This document shows positions 27,379-36,087 of a DNA stretch of 64,000 bases, piece after piece. Numbering within the stretch: position 1 is the stretch's first letter; each line of letters opens with the position of its first letter. The notes beneath the pieces were generated by a model. That model saw only the letters and a list, made by a program, of their open reading frames with translations. It searched no databases and was not told the origin of the DNA. Both the position numbers and the translations under genes were made by a program. The stretch covers positions 3,100,001 through 3,164,000 of the forward strand of contig NZ_CP088297.1 in NCBI RefSeq assembly GCF_024666615.1, given 5' to 3'. The DNA is from Aquabacterium sp. J223. Lineage in GTDB: Bacteria; Pseudomonadota; Gammaproteobacteria; Burkholderiales; Burkholderiaceae_C.

Positions 27379-27479
27379 ACGCGCCTTCGCGACCCGGGCG
27401 GCCCACAGCAGGACCGCCCGTGTCTTCGGAACCCCACATTTTTGCGGCGCCGATCTCCTTCGGCCGCAGGAGCATCCCC

Positions 27480-28076
27480 ATGCGAAATCTCACACTCATC
27501 AACCACGTTCAACGCCTGGCGTCTATGGTCAGCGCGAAGCTAGAACTCGGGCACGGCAACGCGGCCGTCGTGTTCCACATCGACGAGGACCGCGTGTTAA
27601 AGCTGACGAGCGACCCGGCCAACTCCGCCCTCCTCTCTCGCCAAGCCAGCGGTGGGCGACCCTGTACTGCCCTGCCCTTCGTCCACGAGGACCTGGGCGT
27701 TGTTGCGCAGTGCGAGGACCATCTGTACCGAGGCTTCCTTCTGGAGCGACTGCGTCCCGCCCAGACGTCGCAGACGCTGGACTTCATTGCTTCGGGGGAG
27801 TCGACACGCCAGTCCCATGACCCGGCAGCACTGGACCCGGCGGTCGACGCGCGCTGTCTGCGGCGCATTGCGGCCGGCGCTCCGTGGACGCTCGCGCCGG
27901 TACTGCGGCGCCTGGCAGGGGACGTGGCGGCCAACGGCTGGTTGCTCGACCGCTTCGACAACGGCAACGTCATGGAGCGGTCGGACGGCACGCCGGTGCT
28001 GTCCGACCTGGTCTACGCCTTCGTGCCGCTCAGGCGCCCGCAGGACTGTCGCCCGGGGCCGCGGTCGCCCAGCTGA
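27480..28076 (+). CDS. Kinase-fold-like hypothetical protein
   Basis: Product of 198 residues with features of a reduced protein-kinase/phosphotransferase fold: a glycine-rich start ELGHGNAAVVF followed by DRVLKLTSD (the Lys could be the ATP-contacting one), a hinge-like YRGFLLERL, and near the C-terminus DNGNVMERSDGTPVLSDLV, which resembles a catalytic/metal loop (xxNVM...SD). The canonical HRD/DLH spacing is not preserved, so activity is doubtful. AGGAG lies upstream of ATG 27480. Its last 47 bp overlap the convergent next gene. Kinase-like proteins of this size occur in phages and islands; the role here is unknown. Confidence 0.6.
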   Translation: MRNLTLINHVQRLASMVSAKLELGHGNAAVVFHIDEDRVLKLTSDPANSALLSRQASGGRPCTALPFVHEDLGVVAQCEDHLYRGFLLERLRPAQTSQTLDFIASGESTRQSHDPAALDPAVDARCLRRIAAGAPWTLAPVLRRLAGDVAANGWLLDRFDNGNVMERSDGTPVLSDLVYAFVPLRRPQDCRPGPRSPS

Positions 28077-29340
28077 CGTTGAGCTCCACCCGCCGTCCAG
28101 TGCGTTCGGCCCATGCCTCGGCCCGGCGGCGCACCTCCGCCGGGCAACTGGGGAGCGCCGCTTCGACGCGGCACCGGGTCGAGACGTGTGCCAGGTCGAG
28201 TTCCGGCCATTGGAACTCGGCCCACACGGGCCGGCCGTTGAGCGTGTTGACCAGCACCAGCCGGCAGGTGCTTCCTGCCGGCAGTGCGTCTACCGCCGCT
28301 CGGGTCTGCTCGTCTTCTGCATTGAGCAGCGCCGCGTACAGGTGCATGCCGCAGGTCGCGGTCAGCACGATGCACGTCGGCTCATCGAGGCTTGGGGGCG
28401 GTACGGTGACGTCGACCCCTATCCCGCTGGCGGCTGCCTCGGTGCACATGTCCTGCGGTGCGTCGAGCCACAGGACGGTCTCGATGTCGCGCGGCACCTG
28501 AGTCGCCCACCAGTCGCCGACCGTCAACAGCGAGCCGAGGCGGCCGTCGTCGTGGACAGTAACGCTCACCGACGGCCGCTGCAGGAGCGTCTCGGGTGGC
28601 AGCCGCCACGACGACCGAGCACCGCAAGGGTCCGACAAGACTTTCAGGCGCAGGCGGCTGGGCGAGGCGGCAGGCATTTCGCCGTCCTCGAGCGCCCGGG
28701 TCATCGCCTGGACCTCGGTCAACGGCAGGTCGAACAGGGGATGGCGGCAGGACGCCCCATCGCCAGCCTGTAAGGAGCCGACGAGCAGCTCGTCGATGGG
28801 ATAGCCGGTGATGGTGATGTGCTCCTGGCACTCGTAGAGCACGATGACACCGCCGCACATGAGGCCGGTGTTGATGGACCGGTTGACGTCTCTGTCGTCG
28901 ATGACGAGATGCCGGCTGTCCGGGTCCCAGGGGTCGGCGTTTCCCCAGCCGGCGATGGCAAGCCACTGGCCGATGTACCAGGGATTGTGCTCATCTCGGT
29001 CGAGGTAGGGGCTCAGCGACTCGCGCCAGACCAGCGACGACACGTCGTGAGCCCCGGAAACTGCGAGCCGGATGTACCAGACCGGCCAGTGGGCAAGGCC
29101 CTCAGGAACGAGCGGCGCCAACGTAGCACCCGACAGTTCCAGGAGGGATGCGTCCTGTTCGATGGCGTCTCGTCGGAGCGCAGAAAGCGTTGGACACCTC
29201 TGCTGCGCGGCCACGAGCGGCAAGGTGGAAGGGGTACCGGCGCGCGCAAGCGCCGCCAGGACAGCAGCCTTGCTGACGGTCGAGATACCGTCGTCCATCA
29301 GTCGCTGGGCGTTTACGGGGGAGGCAGGAGATTGGGCCAT
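28030..29340 (-). CDS. Hypothetical protein, 436 residues
   Basis: Not recognised. A long, well-formed frame from ATG at 29340 (a TTG at 29343 is alternative). The region HNPWYIGQWLAIAGWGNADPW at about residue 120-140 and the segment INTGLMCGGVIVLYECQEH look like a compact alpha/beta core; the C-terminal 150 residues include STCRLVLVNTLNGRPVW and resemble a second domain. No signal peptide or membrane helix. It is convergent with the kinase-like gene, overlapping it by 47 bp, which suggests the two came in together. Confidence 0.7.
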   Translation of the reverse strand: MAQSPASPVNAQRLMDDGISTVSKAAVLAALARAGTPSTLPLVAAQQRCPTLSALRRDAIEQDASLLELSGATLAPLVPEGLAHWPVWYIRLAVSGAHDVSSLVWRESLSPYLDRDEHNPWYIGQWLAIAGWGNADPWDPDSRHLVIDDRDVNRSINTGLMCGGVIVLYECQEHITITGYPIDELLVGSLQAGDGASCRHPLFDLPLTEVQAMTRALEDGEMPAASPSRLRLKVLSDPCGARSSWRLPPETLLQRPSVSVTVHDDGRLGSLLTVGDWWATQVPRDIETVLWLDAPQDMCTEAAASGIGVDVTVPPPSLDEPTCIVLTATCGMHLYAALLNAEDEQTRAAVDALPAGSTCRLVLVNTLNGRPVWAEFQWPELDLAHVSTRCRVEAALPSCPAEVRRRAEAWAERTGRRVELNVSWATAAPGDSPAGA

Positions 29341-29668
29341 CAAGGTCTACGAAGTTGGGGACCTTGTGTAGATACCGGGCGTGAGGGGCCATCCGCTCGC
29401 CCGAACGAGCGGCCGCTTTAGACTGGAGGCGGTCACTCAGCCTCGCGCACGAGTGCGACGGCACTCGGCCAGGAGCAGTCGCTCCACGAAACACCGTACT
29501 CACGCTCAAGTCTGACGACGCCCACTCGGGCCGGTTCAGGGATGGGCTTCAGACCTCGCGGCGCCATCCATCGCTTCAATCTGGCTGCCGCGACGCAGCC
29601 CGTTCACACCCAACCATCGTGAACAGGCAAGGAGACCGATCGCAATCTGTTGGTGCGGATGGCAAGTT
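29341..29668. other. Gene-free stretch with one hairpin
   Basis: The only structure I see is CCGCTCG-cccgaa-CGAGCGG at 29393-29412, a perfect 7-bp stem. No coding frame is convincing. It separates the unknown-gene cluster from the oxidoreductase cluster. Confidence 0.45.
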
Positions 29669-30055
29669 TCAGCCTTCTCTCTCGATCAGTACCCACAGCC
29701 GGGCGATGCGGCCGTTGACCACTTCGGCCGTGTCGAAGCCCCTGACGACCACCGGCCCTCCGATCGCGCCCGCTGACCAGCGCAGTGTTCCGATGCCGTG
29801 GTGACCCACGCCGGGCCCCTCCGGTACGAAGCGGAACTGCGGTCCGAACTGCCTGAGCAACTGGGCCGCCACGCGCGAAATCGCCTCACGTCCCGCGACC
29901 GGCCCGCCCGGCTCGTACATGATCGCGTCCTCGGTGAAGATCTCGCCAATGGCAGCGTCGCGTTTGCCATCGTCGCGCTCGTTGAACACACGCTCGAGGT
30001 TGGCTCGCAACAGGCGGTCGTAGTCCACCGTTGCCTGGGTAGGCTGTTCTGCCAT
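29669..30055 (-). CDS. SnoaL/NTF2-like protein
   Basis: Small NTF2-fold protein of 128 residues. The helix-rich N-terminus (RLLRANLERVFNERDDGKR), the EIFTEDAIMYEPGG strand-turn and the final VVNGRIARLWVLIE strand are typical of SnoaL-like and ketosteroid-isomerase-like proteins. The pocket residues are not diagnostic, so a reaction cannot be named. It is the last gene of a three-gene minus-strand cluster with a quinone-oxidoreductase-like gene (4 bp upstream) and a short-chain dehydrogenase, divergent from a LysR regulator. Confidence 0.75.
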   Translation of the reverse strand: MAEQPTQATVDYDRLLRANLERVFNERDDGKRDAAIGEIFTEDAIMYEPGGPVAGREAISRVAAQLLRQFGPQFRFVPEGPGVGHHGIGTLRWSAGAIGGPVVVRGFDTAEVVNGRIARLWVLIEREG

Positions 30056-30059
30056 GGTT

Positions 30060-31040
30060 TCAAGCTCCCGTGTGGTCGCCGACATGCCGTGGCACAAGCA
30101 CTGGCAGTCCGGTCAGGCGGCGCGCATCGATCGCCGCGTGCACCGCGCTCGCACCCTCCAGCGGATGCCGGACGATGTCGACGTCATCGAAGATTCCCGC
30201 GCGCACCGCGGCGAACAACTCGCCGCTCGCGGCGGCCTGGTTCGCAGGGGTCACGTACTGCGGGGCTCCCCCGCCTCGGATACTGATGGCGCGGCGGACC
30301 AGTTCCTGCCGGTCCGGACGGGGCGCGCCCGATGCGGCGCCGATCGTCAGGATGCTCCCGCCATCGCGGACCGCGGCAAGCGACGATGGAAATGACGCCT
30401 CCCCCACGAAGTCGTACACGGCGTCCACGCCGTGCGGCTTCAGTGCCCGCACCTTATCCACGAGATATGGATCCGACGCGACCAGGGCGAGGGATGATGC
30501 CCGGGCGACCCCAGGTAGTTTCTGCGCTGAACCCGCAACCCCGATCACTGTCGCTCCCAGGTGGCGGGCCCAGCGGACCAATACCGAGCCCACGCTGCCC
30601 GAAGCACCCTGTACCAGGATGCTGTCCCCGGCCTTCAGCGGATGGAGCGCGCGCAATCCCATCCACGCGGTCAGCCCCTTGGCAAGGAATGCCGCGGCTT
30701 GCCGCGTCGTGATGTCGTCGGGCAGCCGCACGAGAGCCGATGCGTCGACCACGTTGAAGTCTGCATAGGCGTTCGGCGCAAAGAAGTAGCCGACGCGCTC
30801 CCCGGCCTGAAACGCCGTTTCCGGACCTGCCGCGGCCACGACGCCCGCGGCCTCGAAGCCCAGCACCGTGGGCAGGGGAGCGGGAAAGGCGCCGGTGCGC
30901 ACCATCGTGTCCACGAAGTTCACGCCGACCGCCTCCTGGCGTACCAGCACCTCGTGTGGCCCTGGCCGCGGGAGCGCGGTCGTCTCGTAGCGCATCACGG
31001 AGGCGTCACCATGCGCACGGACCAGGACGGAATGGTTCAT
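30060..31040 (-). CDS. NADPH:quinone oxidoreductase-like MDR protein
   Basis: Medium-chain reductase of 326 residues of the zinc-free quinone oxidoreductase group: a GroES-like N-terminal domain (VGVNFVDTMVRTGAFP, FEAAGVV), then a Rossmann domain with GASGSVGSVLV near residue 145. The zinc-binding cysteines of alcohol dehydrogenases are absent. I chose ATG at 31040, preceded by GGAGAGAAC; the open frame continues upstream but reads as non-family sequence. Likely reduces quinones or enones with NADPH in the cytoplasm. Coexpressed with an SDR and a SnoaL-like protein. Confidence 0.85.
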   Translation of the reverse strand: MNHSVLVRAHGDASVMRYETTALPRPGPHEVLVRQEAVGVNFVDTMVRTGAFPAPLPTVLGFEAAGVVAAAGPETAFQAGERVGYFFAPNAYADFNVVDASALVRLPDDITTRQAAAFLAKGLTAWMGLRALHPLKAGDSILVQGASGSVGSVLVRWARHLGATVIGVAGSAQKLPGVARASSLALVASDPYLVDKVRALKPHGVDAVYDFVGEASFPSSLAAVRDGGSILTIGAASGAPRPDRQELVRRAISIRGGGAPQYVTPANQAAASGELFAAVRAGIFDDVDIVRHPLEGASAVHAAIDARRLTGLPVLVPRHVGDHTGA

Positions 31041-31068
31041 GGTTGTTCTCTCCAGCATGCCGCCGCGA

Positions 31069-31833
31069 TCAGGCAATCTGCCCTCCGTCGACGTTGAGCG
31101 TTGCACCGGTGATGTAGCGGGCGTCCGGCCCTGCCAGGAAGGCCACGGCGCCGGCGATCTCCTCGGGCTGGCCATAGCGCCCAAGTGAGGTCATGGCACG
31201 CAATTGGTCGGCGAAGGCGCTGTCCTGCGGATTCATTTCCGTGTTGATGGCGCCCGGCTGAATGACATTGACCGTGATGCCACGAGGCCCGAGATCGCGT
31301 GACCAGCCCCGGGTGTAGGCGGCCACGGCGGCCTTGGACGCCACATAGTCCGCCACGCCAGGGAAGGCAATGTGCGTGGCTCCGGTGGTGCCGATGGAGA
31401 CGATGCGTCCGCCCTCGCTGAGCACGGGAGCCGCGGCCCGGACCGCCGCCACGACCCCCTTGATGTTGATGTCGATCTGACGTTCCAACGCTGCGAGATC
31501 CACCGCGGGATCATCGACAAGGCCGGTGACGAAGACGCCTGCCGAGTTCACCAGGATGTCCAGGCGTCCCATGGCCTGGTGGGCCGTCTGCACGAGCTGC
31601 CGGACCTCGGCGGCGTTGGCCTGGTCGGCGCGGACCGCGAGCACCCGGCGCCCCAAGGACTCCACTTCAGCGCTCACGGCCTGCGCTCTCGCGGCCGAAT
31701 TCGAGTAGCTGAACACCACGTCTGCCCCGTCCTGCGCGAGCCGGCGAACGATGGCGGCGCCGATGCCACGCGAGCCGCCGGTGACCAGTGCCACCTTGCC
31801 GGCCAGGGGATGTGTGTCGTTGATGGTGAGCAC
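31069..31833 (-). CDS. Short-chain dehydrogenase/reductase
   Basis: Classical SDR of 254 residues similar to FabG-type oxidoreductases. The cofactor motif TGGSRGIG lies near residues 19-26, NSAG near 95, catalytic YVASK near 165, and the C-terminus ends TGATLNVDGG, as in the family. Start is GTG at 31833 with AAAGGAAAC upstream. It is first in the cluster transcribed away from the LysR regulator, with a perfect palindrome in the shared promoter region, so it is probably the main target of that regulator. Substrate unknown. Confidence 0.9.
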   Translation of the reverse strand: MLTINDTHPLAGKVALVTGGSRGIGAAIVRRLAQDGADVVFSYSNSAARAQAVSAEVESLGRRVLAVRADQANAAEVRQLVQTAHQAMGRLDILVNSAGVFVTGLVDDPAVDLAALERQIDINIKGVVAAVRAAAPVLSEGGRIVSIGTTGATHIAFPGVADYVASKAAVAAYTRGWSRDLGPRGITVNVIQPGAINTEMNPQDSAFADQLRAMTSLGRYGQPEEIAGAVAFLAGPDARYITGATLNVDGGQIA

Positions 31834-31921
31834 GGTGTTTCCTTTGCGGTGAGGCTGGTTGCGATGGCTGAACTGTGTGCGCAGCCTCCCGCGATTGGTA
31901 GCCGTCCCGTGCTTGAATAAC

Positions 31922-31940
31922 CTTCAAGCTTTGCTTGAAG
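31922..31940. promoter_or_regulatory. LysR-type operator palindrome
   Basis: CTTCAAGC-TTT-GCTTGAAG is a perfect 8-bp inverted repeat in the divergent region between the SDR gene and the lysR-like gene. It has the dyad form expected of a LysR-family recognition site and ends 20 bp before the regulator's start, fitting autoregulation. Confidence 0.75.
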
Positions 31941-31959
31941 ATACGGTACGCTGTGTTTG

Positions 31960-32886
31960 ATGGAGACCCTCGCGAACCTCGAATCCTTCATCCGCAGTGC
32001 CGAAGCGCAGAGCTTTTCCGCCGCCGCTCGACGGCTGGGCTTGACGCCTGCAGGTGTCAGCCGCAACGTGGCGCGGCTGGAGTCCAATCTCGGCGTGCGG
32101 CTGTTCCAGCGCAGCACCCGCAAGCTGACCTTGACGGAGGCGGGCGAGCGCTTCCTCGAAGGCATTGCAGGGGGGGTGGACAGCATCCAGTCGGCGATCG
32201 CTTCGGTTCATGCAGGAACGAGCGAACCCACGGGGACCCTGCGCGTCACGATGCCTCCTGGCTTCGGGGCGGATTACGTGATGCCGTTGCTGCCGGGCTT
32301 CATTCGGCGCTACCCCAAGGTTCTGTTGGACGGGCACCTGGAGAACCGACGCGTGGACCTGATCGCGGAGGGTTTCGACGTTGCGATCGGTGGTGGCTTT
32401 GAGCTGTCCGCGGGCTTGGTCGCGCGGGAACTGGCCCGCATCCACATCGTCGCCGTGGCATCCCCGGCTTATCTGCAGGGCCGACCGATTCCGAAGGACC
32501 CACTCGACCTGGAGGACTGGGACTGGATCGGCATGCGGTCCGTGCAGCTGGGGCGTGTGAGGACTCGGCAGCTTCGCAACCGTTCAGGACGCGAGGTGCG
32601 TTTCAATACCGCACCTCGGCTCGCCTTCAACGATCCAGAGGCGGTGTCGCGCGCCGTGGCGATGGGGCTCGGCGTGACCTTGCTGTCCATGCCGCATGCG
32701 GCACCGCTGCTGAAGGCCCGAACCCTTCAGCGCGTGCTGCCGACCTGGTACTGGGACGATGGCCCGATTTCCATGTACTTCCCCGGAAAAAAGCTGCTGC
32801 CGGCAAAGACCCGGGCGTTCATCGACCATGTGATCGGGCAGTTCAAGGAGAAGCGCATCGCGGAGTCCCTGCTGGCCGACAGATGA
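31960..32886 (+). CDS. LysR-family regulator of the SDR cluster
   Basis: LysR regulator of 308 residues. The N-terminal winged helix-turn-helix shows SFSAAARRLGLTPAGVSRNVARLE, whose key part lies at residues 18-45, followed by the linker helix and a substrate-binding domain of normal length (RVTMPPGFGADYVMPLL onward). ATG at 31960 is used rather than TTG at 31957. It is divergent from SDR/quinone oxidoreductase/SnoaL genes with a palindromic site in between and is likely their activator or repressor. The effector is unknown. Confidence 0.9.
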   Translation: METLANLESFIRSAEAQSFSAAARRLGLTPAGVSRNVARLESNLGVRLFQRSTRKLTLTEAGERFLEGIAGGVDSIQSAIASVHAGTSEPTGTLRVTMPPGFGADYVMPLLPGFIRRYPKVLLDGHLENRRVDLIAEGFDVAIGGGFELSAGLVARELARIHIVAVASPAYLQGRPIPKDPLDLEDWDWIGMRSVQLGRVRTRQLRNRSGREVRFNTAPRLAFNDPEAVSRAVAMGLGVTLLSMPHAAPLLKARTLQRVLPTWYWDDGPISMYFPGKKLLPAKTRAFIDHVIGQFKEKRIAESLLADR

Positions 32887-33188
32887 AGCCCGGTTCGCGC
32901 ACCGGTGGAGCGGGGAAGATTGATACGAGATGGTCAGAGGCTTCCAACGCTGCCAAACGTCTGCCGTTCTACGATGCCATCGTTCAAGTCCGCTGGGCGA
33001 GGGTCTGCCATGGGTCGGAAGCGGAAGATCGGCAATGCTCATCTCACCGACCGCTCCCGCTGCAAAAGGGCAAGACTGACTCTGATGACCGGACCGGTGA
33101 TGTCTTGACGCTTCGTCAGACACGATGCGATCAAAGTACCGCTTCCAGCGACAACCGGAAGCGAGAGTGGCCCTTGTGCGCCCACCAC
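32887..33188. other. 300-bp gap between two LysR genes
   Basis: The two regulators are convergent here. I see no gene, RNA or strong terminator hairpin in this interval. Confidence 0.4.
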
Positions 33189-34103
33189 TCACCAGCCCCC
33201 TGCGTCCCTTGATCGGTGAGGCTCGAAGGTCGACAGCAGAAAGTCGACCAGCGCCCGAGTCTTGGCCGACAGGTGGCTGCGCGGCGGGAACACCGCATAG
33301 ATATCCGCCGGCGGCAGACTCCACTCGGCCAGCACAGGTCATAGCTTGCCGGACCGCAGCATCGGTGCTGCCTCCCAGATCGAGCGCATGAGGATGCCGT
33401 GTCCGTCGAGCGCCCAGCCCAGCACGCATTCCCCGTCGTTAGACGCAAGCGGCCCGCGGACCTTGACCGTCTCGGTCTTGCCGCCCAGCTGAAGGTGCCA
33501 GCTGCCGAACGTCTCGTCGCTCTCGCGGATGAACAGGCAGGCGTGCCGCGCGAGGTCGCGAGGAGACGACGGCTCGCCGGCACGCTTCAGGTAGGCCGGA
33601 GCGGCACACAGCACGCGCTGGTTGCGGGCGAGCAGCCGGGCCGTCAGACGGGCGTCGGGAAGCTCGCCGAAGCGGATCTGCAGGTCGAACCCCTGCTCCA
33701 CCAGGTTCACCGGCCGATCGGTAAGGTGAAGCTGCAGTTCCACGTCGGGGTAGCGACGTGCGAACGTCGACAGCGCCGGCGCGATGTGCCGGCGACCGAA
33801 GCCCAGCGTGGCGCAGACCCTCAGCAGTCCTTTAGGGACCGCCCGGCTTCCCATCACGGTTCGCTCGAGCGCTTCCAGCGCTTCGAGCACCCGCGTGCCA
33901 TCGACCAGGTAGGTCTCGCCTTCAGGTGTCAGGCTCATGCGGCGAGTCGTTCGCTGCATCAGCCGCACGCCCAGCCGTCGCTCGATCGCAGCCAGCCGCT
34001 TGCTCACCGCCGGCGGCGTCAGCCCGAGTTGTTGCGCGGTGGCAGCCAGGCTGCCGTGCTTGACCAGCACGGTGAAGAAGTCGAGGTCCGAGAAGCCGTT
34101 CAT
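33189..34103 (-). CDS. LysR-family regulator with in-frame TGA stop
   Basis: The N-terminal 254 residues are a normal LysR regulator (HTH around GSLAATAQQLGLTPPAVSKR, effector domain to MLRSGKL). A TGA at 33339-33341 then interrupts it, but the same frame continues with PVLAEWSLPPADIYAVFPPR and ends at a TGA at 33189-33191, which is exactly how LysR proteins of this subgroup finish. The intact length would be 304 residues. This is a single nonsense change or a base error, not a frameshift. The gene is divergent from the Bug/dehalogenase/LeuCD operon and probably regulates it. Confidence 0.85.
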
Positions 34104-34204
34104 TGATAACTCAGACGACCGAAAGAACTGCCGGGATCGACATTATGTTGGTTGTCGTCACGCATAGGATGCGCAGAGAACAGCGGTCCATGAAGGAGAC
34201 AACC

Positions 34205-35167
34205 ATGCAACGTCGGCACCTCGTGCTCGCCCTGGCCCTCGCCGCCGGCTCGACCGGTGGCTTCGCCCAGACCTACCCGGAGCGCCCGGTCAAGCTGGTG
34301 GTGCCGTACGCGCCCGGCGGAAGCGCCGACATCGTGGCGCGCTTGATCGCGGACGAATGGGGGAAGGCGCTGGGCAGGTCCGTGTTCATCGAGAACAAGG
34401 CGGGTGCCGGCGGCAACCTGGGCGTGGACGCGGTCGCGAAGTCCCCTGCCGACGGCTACACCGTCGGCCTGCAGACGGTCTCGCTCGCCATCAATCCGTC
34501 GCTTACGGCGAAGATGCCCTACGACACCCTGAAGGACCTGGCGCCGATCGGCATGGTCGCCTCGTCGCAGCACGTGCTCGTGGTGAACAACAACCTGCCG
34601 GCCAAGAACCTGAAGGAGCTGATCGGGCTGGCGAAGGCCAAGCCCGGCAAGCTCACCTACGGCTCGGCCGGCGGCGGCAGCACCTTCCACATGTCGGCCG
34701 AGCTGTTCAAGGCCATGGCTGGTCTGGCCATCGTCCACATTCCCTACCGTGGCGGCGGCCCGGCCTTGACCGACACCATCGCGGGGCAGGTGGACATGTC
34801 CTTCCCCGTGCTGTCCGCGGCACAGGGGCATGTGCAGGCCGACAAGCTGCGCGCCCTGGCCGTGACGGGCTCGAAGCGCTCGCCGTTGATGCCCAACGTT
34901 CCCACGATCGCCGAAGCCGGGGTGCCTGGCTATGCCTTCGAGACCTGGTTCATGGTCTTCGCGCCGGCCGGCACGCCGAAGCCGGTGCTCGACAAGCTCA
35001 ACGCCTCGCTCACCAGCGTGCTGCAGTCGACCAGCGTGAAGGAGCGCATGGCGAAAGAAGGCTTCGAGGCGACGCCCTCGACGCCCACCGAAGCCGCAAC
35101 GCGCCTTCAGGCCGAGATGCCCAAGTGGGCGATGCTCGTCAAGGAACGCGGCATCACCGCGGAATAG
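34205..35167 (+). CDS. Bug-family periplasmic solute receptor
   Basis: Tripartite-tricarboxylate-type extracytoplasmic binding protein of 320 residues. A signal peptide (about residues 1-21, ending GGFA) precedes the mature start QTYPERPVKLVVPYAPGG, and the family's PYRGGGPALTD motif lies near residue 180. ATG at 34205 follows GAAGGAGAC. Bug proteins bind small carboxylates in the periplasm; no TctA/TctB membrane partners are nearby, as is common for orphan Bug receptors. Heading an operon with a haloacetate dehalogenase suggests it senses or delivers a haloacid or related carboxylate. Confidence 0.9.
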   Translation: MQRRHLVLALALAAGSTGGFAQTYPERPVKLVVPYAPGGSADIVARLIADEWGKALGRSVFIENKAGAGGNLGVDAVAKSPADGYTVGLQTVSLAINPSLTAKMPYDTLKDLAPIGMVASSQHVLVVNNNLPAKNLKELIGLAKAKPGKLTYGSAGGGSTFHMSAELFKAMAGLAIVHIPYRGGGPALTDTIAGQVDMSFPVLSAAQGHVQADKLRALAVTGSKRSPLMPNVPTIAEAGVPGYAFETWFMVFAPAGTPKPVLDKLNASLTSVLQSTSVKERMAKEGFEATPSTPTEAATRLQAEMPKWAMLVKERGITAE

Positions 35168-35169
35168 AC

Positions 35170-36087
35170 GTGGACCCGACCGATCTCTTCCCCGGCTTCG
35201 CGACGCACGACATTGATGTGGGCGACGGCGTTCGCCTCCACGCCCGGGTCGGCGGCCGAGGCGCCCCGCTGCTGCTGTTGCACGGCCATCCGCAGACCCA
35301 CGCCATCTGGCACAAGGTGGCGCCCGCGCTGGCCGACCACTTCACCTTGGTGCTGGCAGACCTGCGCGGTTATGGCGATTCCTCGAAGCCGACCGGCGAA
35401 GCGGACCACGCCAACTACAGCAAGCGCACGATGGCGCGCGACCTGCTGCGGTTGATGGACTCGCTCGGCCACCCGCAATTCGACGTGCTGGCCCACGACC
35501 GTGGCGCGCGTGTCGCGCACCGGCTCGCGGTGGACCACCCCGACGCGGTGCGCCGTCTGGTGCTATTGGACATCGCGCCGACGCTGGCGATGTACGAACA
35601 GACCCGCCAGACCTTCGCCCGCGCCTACTGGCACTGGTTCTTCCTGATCCAGCCCGCGCCGCTGCCCGAGCGCCTGATCGAGGCCGACCCGGCCGCCTAT
35701 GTGCGCGACGTGATGGGCCGTCGCAGCGCGGGCCTGGCGCCGTTCGATCCGCGCGCGCTGGCGGCCTACCAGCGCGCCGCGGCGCTGCCGGGCACCGCCC
35801 ACGGCATCTGCGAGGACTACCGGGCCGCCGCCGGCATCGACCTGGAACACGACCGTGCCGACTGCGAGCGGGGTGTGACGCTGGCCGTCCCGCTGCTCGC
35901 CCTGTGGGGACGCGACGGGGTCGTGCACCGCTGCTTCGATCCGCTGGCCGAATGGCGACGTGTCGCTGTCGACGTCCGCGGCGGACCGCTGGCCTGTGGC
36001 CACTACATCGCCGAGGAAGCGCCCGACGCCCTGCTCGCCGAGGCGCTGCCGTTCCTCACCCAAGCCCTTGACGAGGTACGTCGATGA
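35170..36087 (+). CDS. Fluoroacetate/haloacetate dehalogenase
   Basis: Alpha/beta hydrolase of 305 residues. All residues known for fluoroacetate dehalogenase (Rhodopseudomonas RPA1163) are present: nucleophile Asp110 with Arg111 and Arg114 (HDRGAR) for the carboxylate, Asp134, halide-pocket His155-Trp156, Tyr217 (equivalent of Tyr219) and catalytic His278 (equivalent of His280). It should hydrolyse the C-halogen bond of fluoro- or chloroacetate to glycolate in the cytoplasm. Start is GTG at 35170, 2 bp after the Bug gene; its end overlaps leuC by ATGA. A haloacetate role is well supported by residues; actual preference for fluoride is inference. Confidence 0.87.
   Translation: MDPTDLFPGFATHDIDVGDGVRLHARVGGRGAPLLLLHGHPQTHAIWHKVAPALADHFTLVLADLRGYGDSSKPTGEADHANYSKRTMARDLLRLMDSLGHPQFDVLAHDRGARVAHRLAVDHPDAVRRLVLLDIAPTLAMYEQTRQTFARAYWHWFFLIQPAPLPERLIEADPAAYVRDVMGRRSAGLAPFDPRALAAYQRAAALPGTAHGICEDYRAAAGIDLEHDRADCERGVTLAVPLLALWGRDGVVHRCFDPLAEWRRVAVDVRGGPLACGHYIAEEAPDALLAEALPFLTQALDEVRR

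Noticed and set aside
33339-33341. Selenocysteine or programmed readthrough at the in-frame TGA of the lysR gene
   Set aside because: LysR proteins have no selenocysteine, and no hairpin resembling a SECIS element follows the codon.
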